DNA from: JAODBJ01 sp963782465 | Lineage (GTDB): Bacteria > Actinomycetota > Acidimicrobiia > IMCC26256 > PALSA-610 | Assembly (NCBI GenBank): GCA_963782465.1 | Contig: CAWAJR010000004.1 | Location: 1 to 64,000, forward strand | Direction: 5' to 3' | Length of the DNA: 64,000 nucleotides | Notes under the pieces: generated by a model | Told to the model about the DNA's origin: nothing | Database searches by the model: none | What the model saw: the letters and a program-made list of their open reading frames with translations, nothing else | Position numbers and translations under genes: made by a program | In this document: positions 42,667 through 51,669 of the stretch, piece by piece | Layout of the letters: each line of letters starts with the position of its first letter | Position numbering within the stretch: position 1 is the stretch's first letter

Positions 42667-44223
42667 CTACCTCCCGCTCGCGCTCGCGGGCGTCGTCAGG
42701 AGCTTGACGACGGGCGGCGGAACGTACGAGTTGTCGGCGACGCTGCTCCCGGCCACGACCCCGTAGACGCGAAGCATCAGGTTGAACGGTCGGTTGGAGA
42801 CCGGCAGCCAGTTCGCGACCGGCACGCCCTTCGGCCTGGTCGCCGAGATGTAGATGGAGAGCGAGCCGTCCTTGTTCTTCCGCAACCCCGGCGTGTACCG
42901 GGCAACGAGGTACTTGTTCGCCGAGTTCGGGATCAGTTCGATCGCGTTGGGCGTGTACGCCGTCAGCGACCAGAAGCGGCTCGCGTCAGGCTGGCCGTTG
43001 CGCGGGAACGTCAACACGTAACCCCCCGAGGCCTTTCCGTTCAGCGGGGCGCCATGGCCGTCTCGGAAGACGTGGTAGTACGCGGCGGTGCTGATGCCAT
43101 TGCAGTACTGGCAGAACTCGGTGATCGCGGCGCGGTCGAGTACCTGCGTGCCCCAGTTGCCGATGTTCGTGAAGTGGATCCAGTTGTTCGGTCCTCGATG
43201 GTTGAGGTAGCTGCGCTGGATCGCGTCGTACGCGGCCCGGGCGCCGGCGATGAACGCGAGGCGCCGCAGCGGGGTGAGCGCCGAACCTCCGTTCCCGAAG
43301 CGCGCGTCGAACACGTCCGACAGCGCTCGCTCCGCGGGGGTCAGCGGCGGCGTGAAGCTCGAGTGCACCGCCGTTTGGAGCATCCTGAGGAATCGGATCG
43401 CGTTGAACCGGATCAGCGTGTCGGCGACGGTCTTGAACGGGACCCCGAAGTAGATCTCGGGCAGGATGTTCGCCGGTCCGCCGTCGGGGTTGCGCCGGTA
43501 GCCCCTGAGCGGTTGCAACTTGAGCGCGGCGCGGAACGCGGTTGCGTCGGCGATCTGGTTCGTGCCGTCCGGCGCGTACTTGTCGACCCGGAAGATGAGG
43601 GTCGTGACATCGAGCGGTAACTCGATGCGCCTCACGCCGGCCGGCAGTTTCCGCTTGTACCCCGGTGCAACCAGCCCGTAGCGGGTCGTCGGAGACGCGA
43701 CGCCCGAGCCCTTGGAGTTGATGCCCGACGTGAACACCCTCCCGTAGGGGTCCAGGTTGAGGACCGAGTAGCCCGCGGGCGTGGAGGGGACGGTCAGGAT
43801 CAGCGGCCCGGCCGACACGTCGATCGGGGAGCTCGCGTACAAGGTGTCGTCGTTGATGGCGACAACACCTTGGTAGATCGGAGAGATCCGGTTCGGTCCG
43901 ATGAGCTGGTTGAAGCCGGCGAGCGAGTACTGCGAATGGGTGAACCAGAGCGGGTAGAACTGAACGATGTACCCCGTCGCGAGTGCGGCAGGGCCCGTTC
44001 GTGCGTAGAGATCGGCTTGTGCGCGAGAACTCGTACGAGCGGCGGTCGCGCCGGCCGGCAGCGCGGAGGCCAGCCCGATCAGAAGGGAGAGCGCGCCGAT
44101 TGCGGCGACGAACCGGTGCCGTACGGCGCCCGCGCGACGGCGCGTGGATGTTGGGACCCCGCGCCCCGATGGCGGTCGAGCCGCGTCGCACGTCTGGCTG
44201 CGGGAAACGTCGACTTCGCGCAT
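42667..44223 (-). CDS. Secreted DUF1254/DUF1214 protein
   Basis: The 518-residue product has a basic start and signal-type helix (FVAAIGALSLLIGLASALPAGA, about 34-55). DUF1254 follows (YPLWFTHSQYSLAGFNQLIG, SPIYQGVVAINDDTLYASSP, PSTPAGYSVLNLDPYGRVF). DUF1214 forms the C-terminus (GGYVLTFPRNGQPDASRFWS, LTAYTPNAIELIPN and NWLPVSNRPFNLMLRVYG). These paired domains are common in bacterial secreted proteins with no fixed function. ATG 44223 has AGGAGGAG upstream. It is divergent from the AraC-family gene, whose operator candidates lie in the shared gap, and upstream of the MMPL and ppgK genes. Confidence 0.85.
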   Translation of the reverse strand: MREVDVSRSQTCDAARPPSGRGVPTSTRRRAGAVRHRFVAAIGALSLLIGLASALPAGATAARTSSRAQADLYARTGPAALATGYIVQFYPLWFTHSQYSLAGFNQLIGPNRISPIYQGVVAINDDTLYASSPIDVSAGPLILTVPSTPAGYSVLNLDPYGRVFTSGINSKGSGVASPTTRYGLVAPGYKRKLPAGVRRIELPLDVTTLIFRVDKYAPDGTNQIADATAFRAALKLQPLRGYRRNPDGGPANILPEIYFGVPFKTVADTLIRFNAIRFLRMLQTAVHSSFTPPLTPAERALSDVFDARFGNGGSALTPLRRLAFIAGARAAYDAIQRSYLNHRGPNNWIHFTNIGNWGTQVLDRAAITEFCQYCNGISTAAYYHVFRDGHGAPLNGKASGGYVLTFPRNGQPDASRFWSLTAYTPNAIELIPNSANKYLVARYTPGLRKNKDGSLSIYISATRPKGVPVANWLPVSNRPFNLMLRVYGVVAGSSVADNSYVPPPVVKLLTTPASASGR

Positions 44224-44405
44224 GTCACTCTCCTCCTGATGCCACCTTGCGCGCGCGGGCACACCAGGGCCGATATCGCTACCCCCTGCGCCCACCGCCG
44301 GTAGCGATACCGCCACCGGATGCACACCCCATTGCTCAGACTCTTGCCGCTCCTCCCCCACCGCGCTTGGCTTCGCGTCCCGCGATTTGTGGTCTTTACG
44401 TCCCA

Positions 44406-44423
44406 CTCGTGGGCCCCCACGAG
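44406..44423. promoter_or_regulatory. Dyad 1 in the DUF1254/AraC intergenic region
   Basis: CTCGTGGG and CCCACGAG are perfect 8-base inverted repeats around two cytosines. It lies in the 488-base gap between the divergent DUF1254 and AraC-family genes. It could be an operator or a short hairpin. Confidence 0.35.
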
Positions 44424-44447
44424 GCGTTCCTGCAGGCCAGGCGGCAT

Positions 44448-44472
44448 GCATTTCGCTGATCCAGCGAAATGC
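44448..44472. promoter_or_regulatory. Dyad 2 in the DUF1254/AraC intergenic region
   Basis: The arm GCATTTCGCTG (44448-44458) and its exact reverse complement (44462-44472) surround ATC. This 11-base perfect dyad is AT-richer than its surroundings and lies about 240 bases before the AraC-family start. It may be a regulator binding site. The remaining parts of 44224-44711 show no gene; base composition falls notably between 44490 and 44600, as expected for a promoter region. Confidence 0.42.
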
Positions 44473-44711
44473 CTTGCATGCAGATCCTGGAAATTTGCGC
44501 AATGAATTTGGGAGATCGCAAGGAATTCAGGGTGTTGCAGCCCACCATCGCCGTGGTTACGATCAAATTGCAACATCCAGCGCGGCATTGGGCAAGCAGC
44601 GAACGCTGTGGAATGGCGCACACTTCCGACTTCTCTCAGCACGGTTTTGGAGCCGAGGTGTCATCAGCGCAGCGGTGACGCACACACGTGGCGCGACAGC
44701 GGCGGGACCGC

Positions 44712-45737
44712 ATGGCTACACGATCGCTGGAAATCCGGGCCGAGTCCCTGAACGCACAGTCGGTCGGGCGCGGCAACATTCTCGACGCCTGGCGTGAGGC
44801 CACCAGCCCCGTCTACGACGCGGTGCCCGTGCAGCAACGCGAAGACTTCGACGCCTCGATCGTCGCGTTCAATCTCGACGGTCTCGTAGTGAGCCACGTG
44901 CGCTTCGACCCCTCGTACTTCGGACGAAGCCCGGCGCGATTGCGCAACGACGAGACCGACTGCATCACGATCCAGCACTACCTGTCGGGGTCCATCCAGG
45001 GTCACGTCGGCGATCGTCCGTTCTGGATGGGGCCCGATCGCATTTCGATCCAGGACCTCGCGTTGCCCTACTCGGCGCGAGCCGAAGCGTCAGAGGTGCT
45101 CGGCCTCGCCATCCCGCGCCATCGCGTCCGCGCGTCGCAGCGGCTCAGGACCCAGCAACCACTGATCTCTTTCCCGCTCAACACCGCCCGTGGTTCCCTG
45201 CTGGCGGGCGCGTTGCAGGGGCTCTGGAAGGAGCTCTCGGCCGGGCGCGTCTACGAACCGGCCAGCGTGGCCGACGCGTTCCTCGGCTTCGTCAACGGCC
45301 TCATCGAGCATGCCGTCGACGCGCCACCCGACGACCAGTCGCTGGCCGCGATGGAGGAATACCTGCGGGAGCGGCTGAACGACGACACGCTCGGTGTCGA
45401 ACACATCGAACGGGCATTCCACTATTCCCGCAGTGCGATTTACCGGCTCTTCGAACCGCACGGCGGGGTCGCGGCGTTCATCCGCACGGAACGCCTCCGG
45501 CAGTGCCACGCGGAACTGATTCGACCGCGTGCGACGCCGATCAGCGTGTCGGACGTCGCCGGCCGCTTCGGCTTCCACGACGCATCGCACTTCAGCCGAG
45601 TCTTTCGCCGGCACTACGGCATCGCGCCTTCGGAGCTGGCCGCCTTCGCGACGAGAAACGGCGTCGAACACTCGAAACGACACGGTGGGCGCAACGCCAG
45701 CGTCCGGACCATCAAGTCGTGGCTCGAGGCGCTCTGA
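44712..45737 (+). CDS. AraC family transcriptional regulator
   Basis: About 341 residues. The N-terminal part (DPSYFGRSPARLRNDETDC, FWMGPDRISIQDLALPYSA) is the AraC-binding-like domain found in AraC_N/OruR-type regulators. The C-terminal part has two helix-turn-helix units: LGVEHIERAFHYSRSAIYRL and ISVSDVAGRFGFHDASHFSR followed by VFRRHYGIAPSEL, the classical AraC signature. ATG 44712 is preferred; GTG 44688 is an alternative. It is divergent from the DUF1254-MMPL-ppgK genes and convergent with the P450 operon (40 bases), so it may regulate either. Confidence 0.86.
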   Translation: MATRSLEIRAESLNAQSVGRGNILDAWREATSPVYDAVPVQQREDFDASIVAFNLDGLVVSHVRFDPSYFGRSPARLRNDETDCITIQHYLSGSIQGHVGDRPFWMGPDRISIQDLALPYSARAEASEVLGLAIPRHRVRASQRLRTQQPLISFPLNTARGSLLAGALQGLWKELSAGRVYEPASVADAFLGFVNGLIEHAVDAPPDDQSLAAMEEYLRERLNDDTLGVEHIERAFHYSRSAIYRLFEPHGGVAAFIRTERLRQCHAELIRPRATPISVSDVAGRFGFHDASHFSRVFRRHYGIAPSELAAFATRNGVEHSKRHGGRNASVRTIKSWLEAL

Positions 45738-45777
45738 CCCGACCGGCCGCCGATCGATCGACGCCCCAACACCGCGC

Positions 45778-46983
45778 TCAAGCCGTGCCGACGATCCCGT
45801 CGATCGCGACCGGCAGGTGCCGCGGGCCGCGCAGTACGGGGCTCGGGCGGTACGGGGGTGGGTCGACCGTGAGGCGCGGGTTGCTCAACCGGCGGGCCAG
45901 CGCGGCCAGGGCGACCTGTGTCTCGATGCGCGCCAGTGGCGCACCGAAGCAGTAGTGGACACCGCCGCCGAAGCCGAGGTGCTGAAGGTCTTTGCGATCG
46001 GGATCGAACCGGTTCGGCTCCCGGAACATCTGCGGGTCGCGGTTGCCGGCCGCGAGCAGCAGGACCAGCTTTGCGCCCTTCGGGATCGTGACCCCGGCGA
46101 CGTCGACGTCGGCGGTGAGCGTCCGGTTCGGTAGGTACTGCACGGGCGGCTCGAAGCGGAGGAGTTCCTCGATCAAAGGCACCGCGAATGCCGGGTCGGC
46201 GCGCAGCCGCTCGAGATGCTCGGGGTGGCGCAGCAGCGTGAGGGTTCCGTTGGCGATCAGGTTGACGGTCGTCTCGTGACCGGCGATGAGGAGCATCAGG
46301 CCGGTGATCTGCAGATCGAGGTCGGAGAGGCCGTCGCTTGCTTCGTTGGCGAGGCGCGACAACAACACGTCGCTCGGGTGGGCGCGGTGGTGGGCGATGA
46401 GATCACCGAGGTAGGTCACGATCGCGAGTTCGGCCTCGGAGCCCTTCCGGGCGAGTTCTTCGGGATTGGGCTGGCCTGTGGTGTCGAGCGATTCGACGAT
46501 GTGGTCGGCCCAACTGTGGAACTGGGGCTCGTCTTCGGGCGGCACGCCGAGGAGCCGGCAGATCACGGCGACCGGGATCGGGTACGCGAACTGGTCGACG
46601 ATGTCGACCGTCCCGGCTTCGAACGCGTCGATCTTCTCCGCGACGAGCCGGTGGATCTCCGGCTCGCTGTGCAACACCAGCGCGGGGTTGCCCGGAGGGC
46701 CGAACTCGTTCATCGCGATGCGACGCATGCGGTCGTGGTTCGGCGGGTCCTGCGAGATGAACGGCGCGACCGGCGGGATGTCGTCGGCCCGTTCGGTCCG
46801 CTGGTTCGGGTCGGAACTGGTGCGAGGGTCGTGGAGCAGGGTGACGATCTCGCGGTAGGTCGACACCACGTAAGAGCCGTCGTCTTGGATCGTCACCGGC
46901 TGCTCGAACTGCGCGTACAGCCGGTACGGGTCGGAGCGGTTCGCGGGGTTGCCGATGTCGTCGAGGAGGGTGGCGGTGGTCAT
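45778..46983 (-). CDS. Cytochrome P450
   Basis: The 401-residue product has all P450 landmarks: the I-helix LLIAGHETTVN with the conserved Thr, the ExxR of EELLRFEPP, and the heme loop FGGGVHYCFGAPLARIE with the ligand Cys. Early DPPNHDRMRRIAMNEF is typical of soluble bacterial P450s. It should insert oxygen into a hydrophobic substrate using electrons from the ferredoxin. ATG 46983 overlaps the reductase stop (ATGA), so it is the third cistron of a ferredoxin-reductase-P450 operon. The substrate is not deducible. Confidence 0.92.
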   Translation of the reverse strand: MTTATLLDDIGNPANRSDPYRLYAQFEQPVTIQDDGSYVVSTYREIVTLLHDPRTSSDPNQRTERADDIPPVAPFISQDPPNHDRMRRIAMNEFGPPGNPALVLHSEPEIHRLVAEKIDAFEAGTVDIVDQFAYPIPVAVICRLLGVPPEDEPQFHSWADHIVESLDTTGQPNPEELARKGSEAELAIVTYLGDLIAHHRAHPSDVLLSRLANEASDGLSDLDLQITGLMLLIAGHETTVNLIANGTLTLLRHPEHLERLRADPAFAVPLIEELLRFEPPVQYLPNRTLTADVDVAGVTIPKGAKLVLLLAAGNRDPQMFREPNRFDPDRKDLQHLGFGGGVHYCFGAPLARIETQVALAALARRLSNPRLTVDPPPYRPSPVLRGPRHLPVAIDGIVGTA

Positions 46984-48371
46984 GAGGCACCTTGAGGTTT
47001 GATGACGATGGCGTGCCGGCCCGCGGGCTCGTAGCCGGAGAGCACGACGGTCGGCGGGTCGTAGGGCAACGAAGGGTGCGGGAACTGCGGCGGCACCGGT
47101 CCGTCGGGCGTCGGTCCGTCGGCGGCCCGAAGGCCTGACGGAAGCGGCGCCGCCATCTCGATCTGGCCCCGGTAGAAGTCCAACCACTTGGCCTGGTCGA
47201 CGAAGACGGCGGCCACGAGCCGACCCTGCTGCCCGTACGCGGCGACGAAACTGCGTTCCTTCACCGAACCCTGGGTGAAGACGATCTCGTCGGCGAAGGG
47301 CGGGACGCCGACCGACTTGATGTTCAGCCCGAACTGGATCGACCAGAACGCGGGAACGGCCACGTGGGGTAGCCGGCGCGTTGGCGCGCACACCATGTTG
47401 TGCGCCGCGATGGCGGCCTGGGTGACGGCGTTCTCCCAGTGCTCCAACGAGAGGAACTGGTAGCCGTAGAGCGGATGGGGGACGCGGGCGACGTCGCCGG
47501 CGACGAACACGTCGTCGACCACCAGCCCGTCCTGGCTGATCGCCCGGCATCCCGCGTCGGCGGCGACACCCAACGGTCCGGCGGCCAGGCCTGATCCGGC
47601 CAACCACTCGACATTGCGTTGCGCGCCGAGCGCGACGACGACCACCTCGGCCTCGATGTGGGAGCCGTCGGAGAGGACGGCGCCGCGCACCCGCCCGGTG
47701 CCGTCGCCCTCCAGCGCATCCACCTGGACCCCGGTGCGAAGGTCGACGCCCTCCTCGCGCTGGATCTCGGCGGCGATGTCACCGACCACCCCGCCGAAGA
47801 CACCCGCCAGGGGTGAAGGACCACGCTCGACGAGCGTGACCGCGAGCCCGAGCTGACGGCTGACCGACGCGATCTCCGAACCGGTGAACCCGCCTCCGAT
47901 CACGAGCACCCGCTTCGGGCCCGCGGCCAAGCAGGAACGCAGCGTGGTGGAGTCGGCGCTGGTCCGCACCGACACCACACCGTCGTACGCGGCCTGTTCG
48001 GGAACGAACCACGGCCGGTTCCGGACGCCGGTTGCGATCAGCAACCGGTCGTACGCCACCGAGGAGCCGTCGGCCAGCCGCACTTGGCTCGCGTCGCGGT
48101 CCAAGCCCGTCGCCGCGACACCCAAGCGCCACTCGACATCACCGAGGTCGACGAGCCGCGGGAGGCGGGTCTTGCCGGCCGGGGCCATACCCAGCAACAC
48201 CTGCTTCGAAAGGGGCGGGCGGTCGTAGGGCTCGTAGGGCTCGTCACCGATCATCGTGATCGGACCGGTGAACCCTTCGGCCCGCAATCGCTCGGCACCG
48301 CGAAGCCCGGCGAGCGACGCACCGACGATCACCACCCGGGCATCACCCGCGAGTGTCACCGCCGCGCTCAT
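46980..48371 (-). CDS. Ferredoxin reductase (NAD(P)/FAD-dependent)
   Basis: The 463-residue product has the FAD motif VVIVGASLAGLRGAERLR (residues 13-30), PYDRPPLSKQVLLG, the NAD motif VLVIGGGFTGSEIAS (about 154-168) and the second FAD contact VFVAGDVARVP. This is the putidaredoxin/rubredoxin reductase type that passes electrons from NAD(P)H to the ferredoxin. The C-terminal ~60 residues after WLDFYRGQIEM form a Pro-rich extension ending GYEPAGRHAIVI, longer than usual. It overlaps the ferredoxin gene upstream and the P450 gene downstream by four bases each. Confidence 0.91.
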   Translation of the reverse strand: MSAAVTLAGDARVVIVGASLAGLRGAERLRAEGFTGPITMIGDEPYEPYDRPPLSKQVLLGMAPAGKTRLPRLVDLGDVEWRLGVAATGLDRDASQVRLADGSSVAYDRLLIATGVRNRPWFVPEQAAYDGVVSVRTSADSTTLRSCLAAGPKRVLVIGGGFTGSEIASVSRQLGLAVTLVERGPSPLAGVFGGVVGDIAAEIQREEGVDLRTGVQVDALEGDGTGRVRGAVLSDGSHIEAEVVVVALGAQRNVEWLAGSGLAAGPLGVAADAGCRAISQDGLVVDDVFVAGDVARVPHPLYGYQFLSLEHWENAVTQAAIAAHNMVCAPTRRLPHVAVPAFWSIQFGLNIKSVGVPPFADEIVFTQGSVKERSFVAAYGQQGRLVAAVFVDQAKWLDFYRGQIEMAAPLPSGLRAADGPTPDGPVPPQFPHPSLPYDPPTVVLSGYEPAGRHAIVIKPQGAS

Positions 48372-48589
48372 CGCGATTCCCCGGCCCCACCGGCACGCGC
48401 ATCGAGATCGACCAGGATGGCTTGGACCGGGCAGGCGGCCGCGGCCCGCAACACCTGCAAGCGTTGCGCGTCATCCGGTTCGGGGACATACATCAGCGCC
48501 TCTTGCCCGTTGAAACGGAACACGTCAGGCGCGAGAAAGCAGCACTGCGCGTAGCCCTGGCACAACGTGAGGTCGACCGCGATCCTCAT
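48368..48589 (-). CDS. P450-type [3Fe-4S] ferredoxin
   Basis: The 73-residue product begins MRIAVDLTLCQGYAQC and ends with AACPVQAI. The spacing C-x2-Y-A-x-C, then C-P, is that of the single-cluster ferredoxins that serve actinobacterial P450s; the usual His is Tyr here, and an extra Cys follows directly (QCC). It is the first cistron of the P450 operon, with its stop overlapping the reductase start (ATGA). The ATG 48589 begins the conserved domain. Confidence 0.9.
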   Translation of the reverse strand: MRIAVDLTLCQGYAQCCFLAPDVFRFNGQEALMYVPEPDDAQRLQVLRAAAACPVQAILVDLDARAGGAGESR

Positions 48590-48662
48590 TGACTGCCACC
48601 CCCCTCGAAGGTCGCCACGACCGCGCGAAAGCGATGGTGCTGGACGCGCGCGCGAGGAATGT

Positions 48663-49334
48663 TCATGCGAAGCCGGCGATGCCTTTCCCCACCAGAAGGG
48701 CACCGAACACGACAAAGAGCGTCACGCCGACCGCCGGGCCGTGCGCGACGAGTTCGGCCCGCCACGCGGTGAGGACGTGGTCGGCTTGCTTGGGCGCGAA
48801 GATCAGCAAGCCCACGGGCGCGGCGATCGTCACGCTGGCGATCACGACGTAGATCGCGATCACCCCCACCGATTTGGGCGCGCTCAATTCGGCCTGCGCG
48901 ACCGATGCCGCGCTCGACAGTGACAGCACCGTGTTCTTCGGGTTGAGGCCCGTCAGCATCGCTCCGATGCCGAGGCACTGCCAAGGGCCGAACTCGTTCA
49001 GCTTGGCGATCCACTTCGGAGGGGTTGGGGTTTCGCCGGGGGCGGGCCGGTTCCGCCACCGACGGAACCCGAGCACGAGCAGGAGCACGCCGAGCGCGAG
49101 ATGAACGATCGACGCGAACCGGGTTGGGCCGCGATGGGAGAAGTTGGCCGGGCTGAACACGACGAGCACCAACGCGGTGACGACCACCAGTCCGAGGACC
49201 CAACCGAGCAGGAACGCGGGGCCGTTCCTTCTCGCGTTCGGGGTGAACAAGATCATGATCACGGCCATGACGGGCAGCGGGCTGATGGCCACGCCCACCG
49301 CCAGCGGCACGACCGGCCCGACTGCGCTCCACAT
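48663..49334 (-). CDS. GAP family membrane protein
   Basis: About 223 residues with six hydrophobic segments and the family opening VVPLAVGVAISPLPVMAVIMILFTP, followed by ARRNGPAFLLGWVLG and a central GLNPKNTVL. GAP (Sap) proteins are LysE-like; in mycobacteria they help place glycopeptidolipids or other lipids at the surface. The ATG 49334 fits the family start; ATG 49379 would add 15 residues. It lies 73 bases upstream of the ferredoxin gene and 34 bases after the enoyl-CoA hydratase gene, all on one strand, so a larger operon with the P450 genes is possible. Confidence 0.8.
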   Translation of the reverse strand: MWSAVGPVVPLAVGVAISPLPVMAVIMILFTPNARRNGPAFLLGWVLGLVVVTALVLVVFSPANFSHRGPTRFASIVHLALGVLLLVLGFRRWRNRPAPGETPTPPKWIAKLNEFGPWQCLGIGAMLTGLNPKNTVLSLSSAASVAQAELSAPKSVGVIAIYVVIASVTIAAPVGLLIFAPKQADHVLTAWRAELVAHGPAVGVTLFVVFGALLVGKGIAGFA

Positions 49335-49413
49335 CTGCCGACGACCGTACGCCGGCGCGCGCGAGCCGAGCTGTGCCATGCGTCCCAAGGTTCAGTGCGG
49401 TCGAACCGACGCG

Positions 49414-50202
49414 CTATCTGCCTTCGAATCGGGGTGGGCGCTTCTCGAGGAACGCTCTCATACCCTCGATCTGGTCGGCGGAGCTGCCGCATCGCCGCAC
49501 CGCGTCGCGCTCGAGGCGCAACGCGTCGTCCAACGGAAGGTGCTCACCACCGACCACCGCGCGCAACACCCCGGCAACGGCGATCGGTGGCTGCGCCGCG
49601 AGCTCCTCGGCGAGCTCGACCGCTCTCCGTTTCAGTTCGGCGACCGGGTGGACCTCGTGCACGAGACCGATCGCGAGTGCGGTCGGGCCGTCGATCTTCT
49701 TGGCCCGGAGGATCATGTCGAGCGCGTGCGCGCGCCCGACCGTTCTCGTCAGCCGGGCGGTACCACCCCACGCCGGCACGGTCCCGAGATCGAGCTCGGG
49801 AAGCCCGATACGGGCGCCCTCGCTCGCGGCCAGGCGGAAGTGACAGGCGAGCGGGAGTTCGAGCCCGCCGCCGAGGCAGTACCCGAACATCGTCGCGATC
49901 ACCGGCTTGTCGAGTTGCTCGATCGCCGACAGCACCCGGAGCCGCTGGTCGAGGACCGCTTCGAACCCGCCGCGCTCCTGCGCGCCCGACATCAGCTGCT
50001 TGAGGTCCATGCCGACGCTGAAATGCTCGTCGCCGGCCGCGGTGATCACCACCGCCCGCGTGTCGCGATCATCCCGTAACGCGGCGACGGCGCGTTCGAG
50101 CTCGTCCATGTACTCGAACGTCATGCGGTTCCGGGGCGGGTCGTGGTTCTCGAGGATCATCACCCGGCCACGGCGCTCGCTGCGGAGTGCGCTCTCACCC
50201 AT
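49414..50202 (-). CDS. Enoyl-CoA hydratase/isomerase family protein
   Basis: The 262-residue product has the crotonase fold: AVVITAAGDEHFSVGMDLKQ (first oxyanion strand), KPVIATMFGYCLGGGLELPL (second), then ARIGLPELDLGTVPAWGGTA, where a catalytic Glu sits in GLPELDLG, and DGPTALAIGLVHEV. The C-terminus LEKRPPRFEGR is also typical. It could act in fatty-acid or steroid side-chain breakdown, but the reaction cannot be pinned down. ATG 50202 or the adjacent GTG 50205 is the start. Confidence 0.87.
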   Translation of the reverse strand: MGESALRSERRGRVMILENHDPPRNRMTFEYMDELERAVAALRDDRDTRAVVITAAGDEHFSVGMDLKQLMSGAQERGGFEAVLDQRLRVLSAIEQLDKPVIATMFGYCLGGGLELPLACHFRLAASEGARIGLPELDLGTVPAWGGTARLTRTVGRAHALDMILRAKKIDGPTALAIGLVHEVHPVAELKRRAVELAEELAAQPPIAVAGVLRAVVGGEHLPLDDALRLERDAVRRCGSSADQIEGMRAFLEKRPPRFEGR

Positions 50203-50251
50203 CACGCGTTCGCAACCTATGCCATGCCCGGCCCGTTCGACGTGAAGCGCG

Positions 50252-51499
50252 TCAGTGGCAGAGCGTTGCGCCGGTGGCGAAGGTCCCGTTCGTGGAGTAG
50301 AGGCCGTTGATGCCGCCGGCGTGATCGAAGAACCACCCGTAGAACGCCAGTTCCTGCACGTGGTACGTCTGGCCCTTGACCGTCACCGGGAAGATCGTGC
50401 CGCTGAGCGGGTCGCCCACTTCGAGATTGCCCTGGCAACCCGACACCTGTCCGATGTGGCCCCATGCCGGGGTCGGATTGTTGATGTACGGATCGTCCAT
50501 CCACTCACCGACCTCGTGGCTGAGCACGCTCTGGTCCGCGACACCCGAGAACGCGCCGTTCGTGTCGTACTCACTGACGCCGTAGGTCTGCGACGCGCCA
50601 CCGAAACTCGGATTGTTGAACGCCGAGTGGTAGCCGAGGTAACAACAGTTGCCGGGGCTCCCGAAGTAGAGCACGACGTTCTTGAACAGGAAGATCGGGA
50701 ACGTCTTCGGGCTGACCCCGCTCGAAGCGAGCGATGGGAACAACGTGTTCTGCACCAGCGAGTCCCAGGTGCCGAGGTCGAACGTCCCGACCGCGCCGCA
50801 CGTCCCACCGCCGTACTCGACGCCGCCGTTCACGGTGACGTTCAGCTTGGGGCCCGCGTTCCCGTTCAGGAAGACGTGATAGGTCGGGTTCACCCCCGCC
50901 GGGTTGGTGTAGGACCAGAACTCCTCACGCTGCAGGGCGTCGATGTACTGGGTCTTGCCGACGGCGGTGCCGCCGAGCGAGTAGTGGACCTTCTTGAAGA
51001 TCGGACCGTTCAACGCGGCGGTCAGATCACTTTGCGTTTCACCACACGCCCCGTTCGCGACCGTCGGGTCGTAGACATGCCCGCTCGCGCTGAACGTGAT
51101 CGACACCGGGATGACGATCGTCTTGATGTGCGCGTTCTTCGCCGGGGTCGACACGGGCTTGCCGACCATCGTGAACGGGTAGACCGCGCCGCTCTGGCCG
51201 GCGACGACCGTCGAACTCCACGTCGGGATGGTCGACACACCCGCGGCGCGGACGATCGCGTTGGCCCTCGGTTGGTCGCGGTACGGGAGCGCGGCCGTCA
51301 GCGCGCGCAACCGGGCCTTCGGCGGCACGGTGCTGGTCGCCTCGACCGGGCTGTTCACCTGGGCCGCACCGTGCGCGAGCGCTCGCTCCGCGGGCGTACC
51401 GGAAGCGTGCGCCCCGGTAGCCGGGACCGCTACCGCCCCCAGCAGACCGGCGGCCAGCATGGCGCGACCGGCGCGCTTGCGTAGCGCTCGCGAAAACAT
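50252..51499 (-). CDS. Secreted metallopeptidase-like protein with HEVGE motif
   Basis: The 415-residue product has a signal peptide (ALRKRAGRAMLAAGLLGAVA, cleavage after THE-like AHA at about 31). It contains VLSHEVGEWMDDP, matching the SHE..E..TDP pattern of secreted HExxE proteins, with GVSEYDT and GDPLSG nearby as in relatives. The three Cys pairs suit an exported protein. The family includes uncharacterised bacterial proteins related in pattern to EXORDIUM-type proteins; protease activity is not certain because the motif lacks the second His of HExxH. ATG 51499 has GGGAGGTG upstream. It diverges from the propeller lipoprotein gene. Confidence 0.68.
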   Translation of the reverse strand: MFSRALRKRAGRAMLAAGLLGAVAVPATGAHASGTPAERALAHGAAQVNSPVEATSTVPPKARLRALTAALPYRDQPRANAIVRAAGVSTIPTWSSTVVAGQSGAVYPFTMVGKPVSTPAKNAHIKTIVIPVSITFSASGHVYDPTVANGACGETQSDLTAALNGPIFKKVHYSLGGTAVGKTQYIDALQREEFWSYTNPAGVNPTYHVFLNGNAGPKLNVTVNGGVEYGGGTCGAVGTFDLGTWDSLVQNTLFPSLASSGVSPKTFPIFLFKNVVLYFGSPGNCCYLGYHSAFNNPSFGGASQTYGVSEYDTNGAFSGVADQSVLSHEVGEWMDDPYINNPTPAWGHIGQVSGCQGNLEVGDPLSGTIFPVTVKGQTYHVQELAFYGWFFDHAGGINGLYSTNGTFATGATLCH

Positions 51500-51669
51500 T
51501 GAGCCCACCTCCCGTGACGCACCCGGCAATACACCGTCGGCGCGCCCCGGCGCCGCCCGCCATCATGCCGGGCCCGACCTCGGCTCGAAAGGAGAACGTC
51601 GGCTGGGCCGATGCAGCGTCCGGCCGTGTGGCGGGGCCCGCTCTCGCCGGCTCGGCTAGACCGGTGGGC

